A DNA stretch of 64,000 bases from an uncultured Gammaproteobacteria bacterium (GTDB taxonomy: Bacteria; Pseudomonadota; Gammaproteobacteria; Eutrophobiales; Eutrophobiaceae), in contig CALSOP010000008.1 in the NCBI GenBank assembly GCA_943788005.1, forward strand, positions 1 through 64,000, read 5' to 3'. The notes under the pieces were generated by a model. The model was given only the letters and a program-made list of their open reading frames with translations, had not been told where the DNA came from and ran no database searches. The stretch's first letter is position 1, and every line of letters begins with the position of its first letter. Shown one piece after another: positions 18,558 through 28,300 of this stretch. A program made the position numbers and the translations under genes.

Positions 18558-19304
18558 CTAGACTCTAAATACGTATTCTTTTTCAGCATCGCGTTCGATA
18601 TCAGGTGGGTAACTAAGACGTTTGTCATCATAGTATTGTCTTCGATGGTCACCTTCAGTTGCAGCATTGTATGTAACGTAAAGTACTCTTCGTTGCTCAT
18701 TAGTCATGTTCGGTTCTGAACGATGTGGAGCAAAGGAATCAAAAAAGACGGCATCACCTGGATTGGTTGGTACTGACACATAATCCAGAGCATCTTCTTC
18801 TAGTGGTTTCCATGCTTCACCTATTAAGCCTTTATCGTGATAACCACTGGCCATTTCCAAACAGCCATTTTCAATGGTTGAAGCATCAACACTGACCAAG
18901 GCAGTAATATGTAATTTGGCATAACGATCCCAGCCCGCTTGTACATCTTGATGCGCTTTAAAACCGTCACCGCCTGGCATCTTGAAATTGATTTTGTCTT
19001 TAAACAAGATTGCTTCATCATTAAATAGTTGTGATGTTATTTGTTGTATCTCGCCACGCATGAAAAGGTCGCTGAAGCCTTGATGAAAGGGTTCAATATC
19101 TTCCACTCGTGACAAGATGCGATCTCCCGAGGCTAGTTTACTTTTTTCAAAATACATCATGTATTTGCCGGGGACTTCGGGATGGTTTGTAACTTCTTCA
19201 GTCCATTCTGTAATTTCTTGCATGCGTTTAGCGTTATATAAATCGCGTATTACAAGAAAACCGGTGTTATTGAATTCTTCAATCTGTTCGTTACTTATTT
19301 TCAT
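18558..19304 (-). CDS. Phytanoyl-CoA dioxygenase (PhyH) family hydroxylase in hopanoid operon
   Basis: A 248-residue Fe(II)/2-oxoglutarate-dependent dioxygenase of the PhyH family. The double-stranded beta-helix iron ligands are visible as HQD in FKAHQDVQAG and the distal His in FAPHRSEPN, with QRRVLYVTYNA as the probable 2-oxoglutarate-binding arginine segment. The family hydroxylates lipids, CoA esters and small metabolites. It is embedded between hpnG and hpnN with gaps of 74 and 49 bases on the same strand, which suggests a hopanoid or lipid substrate. It is not one of the standard hpn genes, so the substrate is inference only. Confidence 0.85.
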   Translation of the reverse strand: MKISNEQIEEFNNTGFLVIRDLYNAKRMQEITEWTEEVTNHPEVPGKYMMYFEKSKLASGDRILSRVEDIEPFHQGFSDLFMRGEIQQITSQLFNDEAILFKDKINFKMPGGDGFKAHQDVQAGWDRYAKLHITALVSVDASTIENGCLEMASGYHDKGLIGEAWKPLEEDALDYVSVPTNPGDAVFFDSFAPHRSEPNMTNEQRRVLYVTYNAATEGDHRRQYYDDKRLSYPPDIERDAEKEYVFRV

Positions 19305-19378
19305 GATAAATGATGTTTTAAATTAATAATGCCGCTCTTATAAACCAGTTAGTAATCTATGACAAGTGAGTGTAACAA

Positions 19379-20095
19379 TTAACTGTCAGAATAGAGAAAA
19401 TGCTTGTCTTTCAGAACATCCGCAATTTCCAATAATGAGGCTAATCCTTTCTTATAGCCGCGCGCCAATGACGATATTTCTCGAATTTGATTAGGCTTAG
19501 TAATGCATGACAACATGAAATTAAAAATCCTGGGCTGCCCCATATAGTTGGTGTGTTTTAAGACCGCTTCTGGGATGGCTGTGTCTGCGTTATCAGAAAT
19601 TGCACGAATAACAAGAAAATCAAGATTATTTACCGTTGCTATTTCTGCAATAGCGTTGCTTTCCATATCCACGACCAAGGCTCCAGTTTTCTGTAATAGG
19701 TAGTGTTTATCTGCAGTCGACGCACAAATTTCTTTGCTTGATGCAATACTACCTATAGATACCATTGAAAGTGATTGGAGGTGCTTCGATACGCGGTTTA
19801 ACCAAGCCTCCGAGATTGAATAACGATTAGTCTCATTGATAATTGAACTAGCTAGAATTACATCGCCTGAGTTCACAGATTTATCAATTGCTCCAGCGAC
19901 GCCCCAACTTATCAAGGCATCTACCTTTAATGCAGTTAGCTTTTTTGCGGCAAAGAGAGCGGATTCATGGCCAATACCAGACAAGCATAAAAAAACACCT
20001 TGCTGTATTTCGATAGGCAGGCCAGCTTTTAATTTTTTACTATAAAGACACTTTGCCTCTGCAGGTAAAGCTGCAATGATGCCAATTCTGCTCAA
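19379..20095 (-). CDS. hpnG: Adenosylhopane nucleosidase/phosphorylase HpnG
   Basis: A 238-residue nucleosidase-fold protein of the HpnG family, which removes adenine from adenosylhopane to give ribosyl- or phosphoribosyl-hopane in C35 bacteriohopanepolyol synthesis. Signatures are GIIAALPAEAKCL, the glycine-rich CLSGIGHESA, SWGVAGAI, VVDMESNAIAEIA (the Met-Glu of the ribose site) and the purine-site Asp in AISDNADTAIPE. Its start overlaps the squalene-hopene cyclase stop by four bases, a direct sign of co-translation. HpnH, which makes adenosylhopane, is not in this window. Confidence 0.92.
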   Translation of the reverse strand: MSRIGIIAALPAEAKCLYSKKLKAGLPIEIQQGVFLCLSGIGHESALFAAKKLTALKVDALISWGVAGAIDKSVNSGDVILASSIINETNRYSISEAWLNRVSKHLQSLSMVSIGSIASSKEICASTADKHYLLQKTGALVVDMESNAIAEIATVNNLDFLVIRAISDNADTAIPEAVLKHTNYMGQPRIFNFMLSCITKPNQIREISSLARGYKKGLASLLEIADVLKDKHFLYSDS

Positions 20096-22041
20096 GACTT
20101 AGTTTTAGTGATATTGCGGTAGCGAGCCAATGCCCAAAGCGGAAAATACTTAGTATAGCCGTGATATTTCAAGTAGAACACGCGTGGGAATCCTGGTGCT
20201 GTATAACTATCATCATACCAATGTCCATCACTAGATTGATTTGCTATTAGGTAGTTAATGCCACGTTTTACAGCGTCTGTATCAGCTTCACCTACGGCTA
20301 ATAATGAAAGTAAGGCCCATGCCGTTTGGAAAGCGGTGCTTTGATAAGGGCGATAATGCCTTGGTGGATAATAACTATCATTACTCTCACCCCAGCCACC
20401 GTCTTCATTCTGAATGTCTTGTAAATATTTAACAGATTTTCTAATATATTCCTGCTGAGGATCTTCTTCAGCAAGTTCAAGTGCCGTCAGTACTGACCAT
20501 GTACCATAGATATAATTTGTTCCCCAACGACCAAACCAGGAACCATCTTCTTCCTGATCTGATTTTAAAAACTTAATGGCATCACTAATAGTTGTTTCAT
20601 ATTTCTCTTTATCAGCCAGAGACAATAATGCGATCACACGACCGGTAACATCAGCCGTAGGTGGATCGAGTAGGGCGCCATGATCTGCGAATGGAATGGC
20701 ATTTAGGTAATACTGGGTATTATTGACTTCAAATGACCCAAAGCCGCCGCCGTTAGATCGCATACCCGCCACCCAAACTGCTGCTCGTTGAATTGCTTCC
20801 GCATACTTCTCGTTGCCGGTACGATGCATCGCCCAGGCGACCATGGAAGTATCATCCAGGTCAGGGTAAAAATAATTACTATATTGAAACGCCCAACCAC
20901 CACCAGCTAGATGTGGCCTTGGTATGCGCCAATCACCCGGTTCATCGCTTAGTTGACGATCCTTAAGCCAATCGAGAGCATGTTCAATCTCTGGAGTAAT
21001 GTTTGCTTCGGTTTCCGCTTCGATCATTGCCTGACCTGCAAGACAGGTATCCCAAACCGGAGATAAGCAGGGTTGGCAATACATTGAATTACCACGTTTA
21101 GTAAGCAACGCCTCTATAGCCTGACGCCCCTGCTTTCGAACAGGATGTTCTTTTGGGTAACCAAGAATAACTAATGATTCATAAACATTAACCATTGCTG
21201 GGAAAATACCACCAATGCCATGTTCTTCATTCATACGCGCCAGGAACCATTGTTCACATTTACGGATGGAGTATCGACGTATAAATTTTGGTACTAATTT
21301 TTCTGCTAGGCGACCAACATTGTCAAGCAACAGAAAAGCCCTGCTAAGTGTCGTTGTCACCTTGAAATAATTTTGCTCATCTTCAGGCGGTGTAATAAAT
21401 AATTCTCTAATGTCTATGCCGCGTGAGTTTACTGCTAAGGGTTTCATCGTACATAATACAAACAGAGGCACCATCACCGTACGTGACCAATAAGAGACCT
21501 TGTCTATATGAAACGGAAACCACTTCGGCAGGATAATAACTTCTGCAGGAATGAACGGAACAGCTCGCCATGGCACCTGCCCAAACAAGGCCATAGTAAT
21601 TCGAGTAAATACATTGGCGTGTGATGCGCCGCCATGATTCAAGATCATATTCTTAGCCCGAAGCATGTGCTCTTCGTGCGGGTCATCACCAGTGATCTTC
21701 AAGGCATAGTAAGCTTTTACTGAACAGCTGATATCAAAATCACCACCAGTGTAGAGAGACCAACCACCTTCTTCATTTTGTTGGTCGCGTAGATATTGTG
21801 CGATCTTTTGCTCAGTTTCGTCATCGATTTCACCGACGAAATGATTCATTAAAATATATTCAGCAGGGATAGTACAATCGGCCTCGAGCTCATAGACCCA
21901 GTGCCCATCATCGTGTTGTTGTTCGAGTAGTTTATCTTTAGCAGACTGGATAGTCTCATCCAGATTATTTATGTTCTTAGATGGATGAGATTCATCTAAT
22001 GGATGATTGGTAATGTTTTCGTTTCGTGTTTCGAGGTTCAT
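20092..22041 (-). CDS. shc: Squalene-hopene cyclase
   Basis: A 649-residue class II terpene cyclase (HpnF) that folds squalene into hopene or hopanol on the inner membrane. The proton-donating DXDD motif appears as DLDDTSMVAW at about residue 395. Several QW repeats are present, for example QQHDDGHWVYELEA, QDIQNEDGGWGES and IANQSSDGHWYDD, and the central membrane-entry region is hydrophobic. Length is normal. It lies between the squalene synthase gene upstream (126 bases apart) and hpnG (4-base overlap), giving a complete route from farnesyl diphosphate to hopene. Confidence 0.97.
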   Translation of the reverse strand: MNLETRNENITNHPLDESHPSKNINNLDETIQSAKDKLLEQQHDDGHWVYELEADCTIPAEYILMNHFVGEIDDETEQKIAQYLRDQQNEEGGWSLYTGGDFDISCSVKAYYALKITGDDPHEEHMLRAKNMILNHGGASHANVFTRITMALFGQVPWRAVPFIPAEVIILPKWFPFHIDKVSYWSRTVMVPLFVLCTMKPLAVNSRGIDIRELFITPPEDEQNYFKVTTTLSRAFLLLDNVGRLAEKLVPKFIRRYSIRKCEQWFLARMNEEHGIGGIFPAMVNVYESLVILGYPKEHPVRKQGRQAIEALLTKRGNSMYCQPCLSPVWDTCLAGQAMIEAETEANITPEIEHALDWLKDRQLSDEPGDWRIPRPHLAGGGWAFQYSNYFYPDLDDTSMVAWAMHRTGNEKYAEAIQRAAVWVAGMRSNGGGFGSFEVNNTQYYLNAIPFADHGALLDPPTADVTGRVIALLSLADKEKYETTISDAIKFLKSDQEEDGSWFGRWGTNYIYGTWSVLTALELAEEDPQQEYIRKSVKYLQDIQNEDGGWGESNDSYYPPRHYRPYQSTAFQTAWALLSLLAVGEADTDAVKRGINYLIANQSSDGHWYDDSYTAPGFPRVFYLKYHGYTKYFPLWALARYRNITKTKS

Positions 22042-22167
22042 TTCTATTTTTTTGACAACTCACAGCGATGTTAAATTAGGGTTCGCAGGGATAAACATTA
22101 AAATGTTTGTCACTATTCTCTTTTCCCTCATTCTAATCAGTGTTTGTTATGCAATGCGCTGATATCT

Positions 22168-23223
22168 TCAGAGTTTCTCATGAATGTCTGCCATAGGCAA
22201 ACGGCGTCCACTGAATCGGAAAAGGGCATTTAAAGCCCAATCATTACCAACAAAAAGGCTGGTGAAAAATATTGTCGCTTTGACGCTTCGACGGCTTATC
22301 TTCACTTCTTGGCCAGTCGTGAAATCAGGCTTTTGCCGGATCTTTTCCAGCGTCAATACAGCCATTCCCAAAGCCCATAAACAAAATCGACGCAGACCCT
22401 TTTCATTAGCAGGTATTTTAAGGGTATAAAGTAAGGCATTTTGAATATGAGCGTGTGCAACGCCAAGCAATTCAATCAAGGCCTCATCAAACCCGGCTTC
22501 ATTTTTGCCAAGTACCTTATGGCGTATATCGACGCCATATTTATTGAAAACATCACGTGGTAGCCAGCAGGCCCCACGCTCATGATCTTCCCAAATATCT
22601 TTCAATATATTAGTCATCTGTAATCCCTGACCAAATGACACGCCCAATTGCATCATTTCTTCTCGCTGGGCATCAATTTCAGGGGAATAGTCACAGAATA
22701 GTTCGGTCAACATTTCGCCGACAACTCCGGCAACGTAATAACAATATTGCCCCATGTCTTTCAGGTCGGCCATTCCATCAAGTGTTTCTGCATCTTGATA
22801 ACGAACCATGCCTTCGGCCATGATAGAGACACATCTTTCGAGTGCTGCTCGCTGGCGTTCATTAAAACTGTGGGTGATTCGTATTACGGGAGCGGTATTG
22901 GCAATAAGATCGTGTTCTGCCTCAGTGGCGGTCGGGGATAATAAAGGAAACAGTCCATCAGCAAAGGTTTCAGCGCCATCGGTGCCTTTAACTACGGCAA
23001 TGAATTGCTCAGCATATTCACGCTTCAGGGCTGCCGTCATCAATTTATCATCTTCAATCGTATCGGCTATACGGCACAAGAGATAGGCATTGCCCACTAC
23101 CTCACAAAGTGATTCCGGTAATTGCGGAATGGTCAGCGCAAAAGTACGGGACACGTGCTGCAATATCTCATTTTGATAAGCAACATCATCCAAAGGGGTC
23201 TTAAAATCGTTCTTAGATTTCAT
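22168..23223 (-). CDS. Squalene synthase (farnesyl-diphosphate farnesyltransferase)
   Basis: A 351-residue all-helical prenyl-condensing enzyme that joins two farnesyl diphosphates to squalene through presqualene diphosphate, using NADPH. Two aspartate-rich motifs are visible: RIADTIEDD and MTNILKDIWED, and VSRTFALTIPQLP matches the N-terminal substrate flap. It resembles the single-enzyme (ERG9-like) type, not the three-gene HpnC-HpnD-HpnE route of many hopanoid producers; a partner for HpnC or HpnE is not seen nearby. A flexible C-terminal end replaces the membrane anchor found in eukaryotic enzymes. It is the first gene of the hopanoid operon. Confidence 0.93.
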   Translation of the reverse strand: MKSKNDFKTPLDDVAYQNEILQHVSRTFALTIPQLPESLCEVVGNAYLLCRIADTIEDDKLMTAALKREYAEQFIAVVKGTDGAETFADGLFPLLSPTATEAEHDLIANTAPVIRITHSFNERQRAALERCVSIMAEGMVRYQDAETLDGMADLKDMGQYCYYVAGVVGEMLTELFCDYSPEIDAQREEMMQLGVSFGQGLQMTNILKDIWEDHERGACWLPRDVFNKYGVDIRHKVLGKNEAGFDEALIELLGVAHAHIQNALLYTLKIPANEKGLRRFCLWALGMAVLTLEKIRQKPDFTTGQEVKISRRSVKATIFFTSLFVGNDWALNALFRFSGRRLPMADIHEKL

Positions 23224-23524
23224 ATTTTATAAATAGTCTATAAATAACAATAGCTTAAGAGTCTCTAGCTTTAATCTGCTATTTTCGATTTCTGAACAAA
23301 TCTAGTTTTGAGTAAAACGTCTGAATTTGTGATGTTACAGGGTTTACGCTCAAAAAAATGATACAATTCAACAATTAGGGTGATTCGGGGCAGCACATTA
23401 CAGCCTGAATTATACGGATGCAAATATTCAATTATGAATCCCCAACAATAATTTTAATAAATGAAATTCAACTGCCTGATGGTTTATCGGCATAAATATA
23501 CCTTATATATAGCGAGTTACACGA
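23224..23524. other. Divergent control region between hopanoid and pfa-ole operons
   Basis: About 300 AT-rich bases separate the start of the minus-strand squalene/hopanoid operon from the plus-strand pfa-ole operon, so both promoters must lie here. TACAAT at about 23361 is a possible plus-strand -10 box, but no -35 at good spacing is seen. No clear palindromic operator stands out. This region is the obvious place where the two lipid systems could be co-regulated. Confidence 0.45.
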
Positions 23525-25204
23525 GTGAGTTCAGTTACTGACATTATCGCGTCTACAGCCAAGATTGATGCTGACGATCAATCCGACCTGTGTTTTTGGC
23601 AAACGGACAAGAATAGTAAGCAGCAAGAATTAAAGACGTTACCAAAACAACTTCGTTGCCTCAATGTGCCTTTTTCGCTAGTTGCTGATCATTCTGATGT
23701 GAAAATAGGTTTGGGCGGTTCAATTAACTTTAATGCTGTCGCTGGTAATGAGGGTAGTTACAAGCATCTTGCATTTGTTCCGCAACAAACGATTCGCGCA
23801 TTAGGCGATAAACAATTTTGTCAGGATTACCAAATTAAATATCCGTATATGACAGGTGCAATGGCTAATGGCATTGCATCCGTAGAGTTAGTTGAAGCGA
23901 TAGGCAATGCAGATATGTTAGCGTCATTTGGCGCAGCTGGTTTGTCATTGCAAGAAGTAGAGAAGGCAATTCAACGGCTAAAAGAATCATTACCTAATAA
24001 AACCTATTGTTTTAATCTGATCTACAGCCCCAATGAAAAAGGGCATGAAGATGCAATCGTTGACCTGTATCTTCGCTATGGTATTGATCTAGTTGAAACC
24101 TCTGCCTATATGAAACTCACTTTACCGGTTGTCCGCTATCGCGTGAAAGGCATCTATAAAGATACTCAGGGTAATATTGTTGTACCAAATCGGATCATCG
24201 CTAAAGCATCTAGAGTTGAGTTGGCGAGTAAATGGTTTAGTCCACCGCCTGAAAAATTATTGAATGAATTATTAGCTCAAGGCGCAATTACTAATGAAGA
24301 AGCTGAGCTAGCTAAAACAATTCCAATGGCACAAGACCTGACTGTTGAAGCTGATTCAGGTGGGCACACAGATAACCGGCCAGCAATAACCTTGTTGCCG
24401 ACGATGCTGGCATTACGTGATCAGTATCAGGAAAAATATAATTATCGTCATTCATTGCGAGTCGGCGCGGCAGGCGGAATTGCAACGCCAGCATCTGCAC
24501 TAGGTGCTTTTGCGATGGGTGCGGCTTATATTGTTACAGGCACGGTAAATCAAGCCTGTAAAGAATCAGGATCATCCGATATTGTCAGGGAGATGTTAGC
24601 TAACACCGGGCAAGCGGATGTCACGATGGCACCGGCTGTTGATATGTTTGAGATGGGTGTGAAGTTACAAGTATTAAAACGCGGTTCTATGTTTGCCATG
24701 CGCGGTAATAAACTATATGACCTTTATAAAAAATACGCATCGATTGATGAGATACCTGCTGTCGATAGAGCCAATTTAGAAAAAACAATTTTTAAGATGT
24801 CTTTAGAGGACGTTTGGCAGAAGACCTATGATTTTTTTAGTGAACGCGACCCTTCTCAAGTAGAAAAAGCAAAGAATGATCCGAAACATAAAATGGCTTT
24901 AATCTTTCGTTGGTATCTAGGTCTTTCTTCACGCTGGGCCAATGCCGGTGTTGAAGACCGTCAAGTCGATTATCAAGTCTGGTGTGGACCAGCCATGGGT
25001 GCCTTCAATGAATGGACACGTGATACGTTTTTGGCAAAAACGGATCGCCGTGATGCGGTAACGGTTGCTATGAACATTATGTTTGGTGCGGCAGTCTTAA
25101 GTCGTGCGAATGGAATTTTAAAACAAGGTGTAGAGGTGCCGGGTGTATTAATCCAGTTCCAACCGATGCAACTTGAAGCAATAGAAAAATATCTAACTGA
25201 GTAA
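23525..25204 (+). CDS. pfaD: PfaD-like trans-acting enoyl reductase of a PUFA-synthase-type system
   Basis: A 559-residue FMN-dependent enoyl reductase of the PfaD family (nitropropane-dioxygenase-like TIM barrel), which saturates selected double bonds for the megasynthase. Visible signatures are YPYMTGAMANGIASVELVEA, the flavin-site VEADSGGHTDNRPA, and GAAGGIATPASALGAFAMG. A C-terminal helical domain (DYQVWCGPAMGAFNEW) is typical of PfaD. Length matches. The start is GTG at 23525 giving MSSVTDIIAS. Placing the reductase first (D-A-C order) resembles myxobacterial pfa1-pfa2-pfa3 clusters, whereas Shewanella-type clusters have pfaD last. Confidence 0.93.
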   Translation: MSSVTDIIASTAKIDADDQSDLCFWQTDKNSKQQELKTLPKQLRCLNVPFSLVADHSDVKIGLGGSINFNAVAGNEGSYKHLAFVPQQTIRALGDKQFCQDYQIKYPYMTGAMANGIASVELVEAIGNADMLASFGAAGLSLQEVEKAIQRLKESLPNKTYCFNLIYSPNEKGHEDAIVDLYLRYGIDLVETSAYMKLTLPVVRYRVKGIYKDTQGNIVVPNRIIAKASRVELASKWFSPPPEKLLNELLAQGAITNEEAELAKTIPMAQDLTVEADSGGHTDNRPAITLLPTMLALRDQYQEKYNYRHSLRVGAAGGIATPASALGAFAMGAAYIVTGTVNQACKESGSSDIVREMLANTGQADVTMAPAVDMFEMGVKLQVLKRGSMFAMRGNKLYDLYKKYASIDEIPAVDRANLEKTIFKMSLEDVWQKTYDFFSERDPSQVEKAKNDPKHKMALIFRWYLGLSSRWANAGVEDRQVDYQVWCGPAMGAFNEWTRDTFLAKTDRRDAVTVAMNIMFGAAVLSRANGILKQGVEVPGVLIQFQPMQLEAIEKYLTE

Positions 25205-25209
25205 AAGTA

Positions 25210-25374
25210 ATGTCTAAAGTAAATAATAAGTTTGGTGCCACTAAAAATAGTGATTTTTGCGTGAGTGCAAGAAAGAATCGCACGGACGACTGCATGGATG
25301 CAGGAGGTAGAGCAATGCCGGGAGCAATTGCCGAGAACAACGGGAAAAGTGCATTTTTAGGGGTGGCAAAATGA
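25210..25374 (+). CDS. Small ORF (54 aa) bridging pfaD and pfaA
   Basis: An open frame of 54 codons starts six bases after the pfaD stop and ends with a TGA that overlaps the pfaA ATG (ATGA). This arrangement is what translational coupling would look like. The peptide is basic and Asn/Ala/Gly-rich without membrane segments or a known motif, and its second half is made from the dispersed repeat at 25290-25350. No good ribosome binding site is visible. It could be a real leader/coupling peptide or only a chance frame through the repeat. Confidence 0.35.
   Translation: MSKVNNKFGATKNSDFCVSARKNRTDDCMDAGGRAMPGAIAENNGKSAFLGVAK
25290..25350 (+). repeat. Dispersed repeat element with hairpin, copy A
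   Basis: Shares CATGGATGCAGG, GGTAGA and CGGGA with the reverse complement of 61390-61442. It contains the hairpin GCAAT...ATTGC with a 10-base loop; the other copy has ACAAC...GTTGT, so two of five pairs differ but pairing is kept. It lies just before pfaA and its GGAGGTAGAG resembles a ribosome binding site. Confidence 0.65.
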
Positions 25375-28300
25375 AACCACTAGCGATTGTTGGCATAGGT
25401 TGTCTCTTCCCTAAAGCAAATAACGTTGAAGAATATTGGGCCAATATCCGAGAAGGCGTTGATGCAATTACAGATATTCCAGAAACACATTGGAAGCCAT
25501 CGGATTATTTTGACGAAGACAAGTCAGCTCCAGACATGACTTACGGTAAACGTGGTGGTTTTATAAATCCAATGAATTTCAATCCACTGTTATACGGATT
25601 AAGTCCGAATAACATTGAAGCGACAGACACAACTCAGTTGCTTGGTATGATGGTTGCGCGACAAGCTCTGTTGGATGCAGGTTACTCAACCGGTAAAGAT
25701 GCGGGCGATGGTCGTGAATTCGATCGTGATCGTATGAGTGTCATTCTCGGTATTACAGGTACTTTAGAATTAGTCATCCCATTAGGCGCAAGACTCGGTC
25801 ACCCTATCTGGCGTAAAGCACTTGCTGATGCTGGCATTGATCCAGAAACAACCGAAGATGTTGTCCAACGAATCGCTGACGGTTATGTGCCTTGGCAAGA
25901 AAACTCATTTCCGGGTTTATTAGGTAATGTTGCTGCAGGACGCATTGCAAACCGTTTTGATCTTGGTGGTACCAACTGTGTTGTTGATGCTGCTTGTGCG
26001 AGTTCGTTAAGCGCAGTCCATCTCGCGGCATTAGAACTTAGTGCTGGTCGTGTAGACATGGCCATAACCGGCGGCATGGATACCTTCAACGATATCTTTA
26101 TGTATATGTGTTTTAGTAAAACACCTGCTTTATCACCAACGGGTAACAGTCGTCCTTTTGCAAAGGAAGGTGATGGTACGATACTTGGTGAAGGATTGGG
26201 TGCCGTTATTTTGAAACGATTAGAAGATGCTGAACGAGATGGCGATAAAGTCTATGCTGTTTTAAAAGGTATGGGTTCCTCTTCTGATGGCAAGGGTAAC
26301 GCGATCTATGCACCCAGTGCAGAAGGCCAAACCAAAGCCCTTTGGAATGCGTATCGCGAAGCAGATGTCACGCCAAGAAGTATAGAGCTAGTCGAAGCAC
26401 ATGGCACCGGTACATCTGTTGGTGATGCAGTGGAAGCCAAGGCCTTGTCTGGTGTTTATAGTCAGGATAATGAAGACGAAACATGGTGTGCTGTCGGTTC
26501 AGTAAAATCGATGATAGGCCATACAAAAGCAGCAGCAGGTGTCGCGGGTCTAATAAAGACGGCTATGGCATTAAAATATAAAGTCTTACCGCCCAGTATT
26601 AAGGTTGATGAACCATTAGAGATTATCAATCCCGGAACGGCGCCGATTTATCTAAATTCAGTTAAGCGCCCCTGGTTAAAAACACTTTGCACACCACGGC
26701 GTGCTGCATTAAGTGCTTTTGGTTTTGGTGGTAGTAATTTTCACTGCGTACTGGAAGAGGCAGAAGAAACAAAAACAGAGATTGAATGGGACGGCCAAGT
26801 ATTAATTATTGCTCTCAGTGCTGATTCAAAAACGGATTTAATAAACCAATTACCTGATGCTGCCCTATTAGCATCAGAAGAGGAGCTTCGGTTTTTTGCT
26901 TATGATTCATGTCAGTCATTTAAAGTAGATGCCGAACATCGTTTGACGATAGTGCTCGATAAAGCGAATGCGGAATTAGAAAAGTTAATAGAAGATGTTA
27001 AGCAACAGCTTAACGATTCATCTGAGTCAATATGGCAAAAACCAAACGGAGCGATGTATAGCTCTGGGAAAGAAGCGAATAAGATTGCTTTTATCTTTCC
27101 CGGGCAAGGTTCTCAATACGTGGGGATGTGTCGTGACCTCGCTTGTCAGTTTCCGCAGTTCTCCACGGCACTTGAAGAAGCAAATCAACTCTTTATTGAA
27201 GCGACAGGCAAACAAAGTCTGGCAGATGTCTTATATCCTATCCCTGTCTTTTCAAAGACTGATGAAAAGGAGCAAGAGAATACATTACGTCAAACTCAAA
27301 ACGCACAACCAGCTATCGGTGCTGTAAGTATCGGTGTATTAAATCTATTAAACCATTTTGCTGTTGAACCAATGGCAGCAATTGGTCATAGCTATGGTGA
27401 GTTAACCGCGCTATCTGCAGCAGGCGTTTACACTACAGAAACCTTATACCGTTTATCACGAATCCGTGGTGAATTAATGGCGGCGGGCGAGGGTGATCGT
27501 GGTTCTATGTTAGCGGTGGTTGCAGACTACGAACAAGTTGAATCATTACTCAAAGAAAATAATATCGAGTTGATTATTGCCAATCATAATTCACCAACGC
27601 AGGTTGTGCTTTCTGGTGCGACGGATCAAATCGATAACTTTGCCAAAATTGCAAAAAAAGAAAAAATACGTGCAATTAAACTGCCTGTTGCTGCTGCATT
27701 CCATAGCCCATTTGTTGCTAATGCAGCAAAACCTTTCAGTGAGTCTTTAGCACCATTTGAATTTTCTACGAATAAATATCAGGTGCTTTCAAATACGACT
27801 ACAGATTCTTACCCAACAGAGGCTGATGCAGCGAAGCAGCAACTAGCGAACCAACTAGCATCGCCAGTTAGATTTGTTGAGCAAATTGAAAAATTGTATG
27901 CGGAAGGTTTTAACACCTTTATTGAAGTCGGACCTGGCAAGACATTAACGGGTCTGGTTGGTGCAATTCTGGCGGATAAAGAGTTTACCGCTATTGCGAT
28001 AGATGCTTCTGTAGGTAAGAAACAAGGACAATATGATTTAGCATTGGCATTGACCCGTCTCGCAACACAGGGAATTAATGTGGATCTAGCAAAATGGGAT
28101 GCACGTTGCTCAGAACTTGAAAGACCAGCGAAAGATGCAAAGCCTGCGATGACAGTTTCGATCAGTGGTGCCAATGTCATGTTGCCACGTGAAGCCCGGC
28201 CACCAAGTAAACCCAAGAAGAATATTATTAATATGACGAATGAAGTAATACAAACACCACAAGTTTCAATTGCGCAAACGCCACAGCATAGCAGCGGTCT

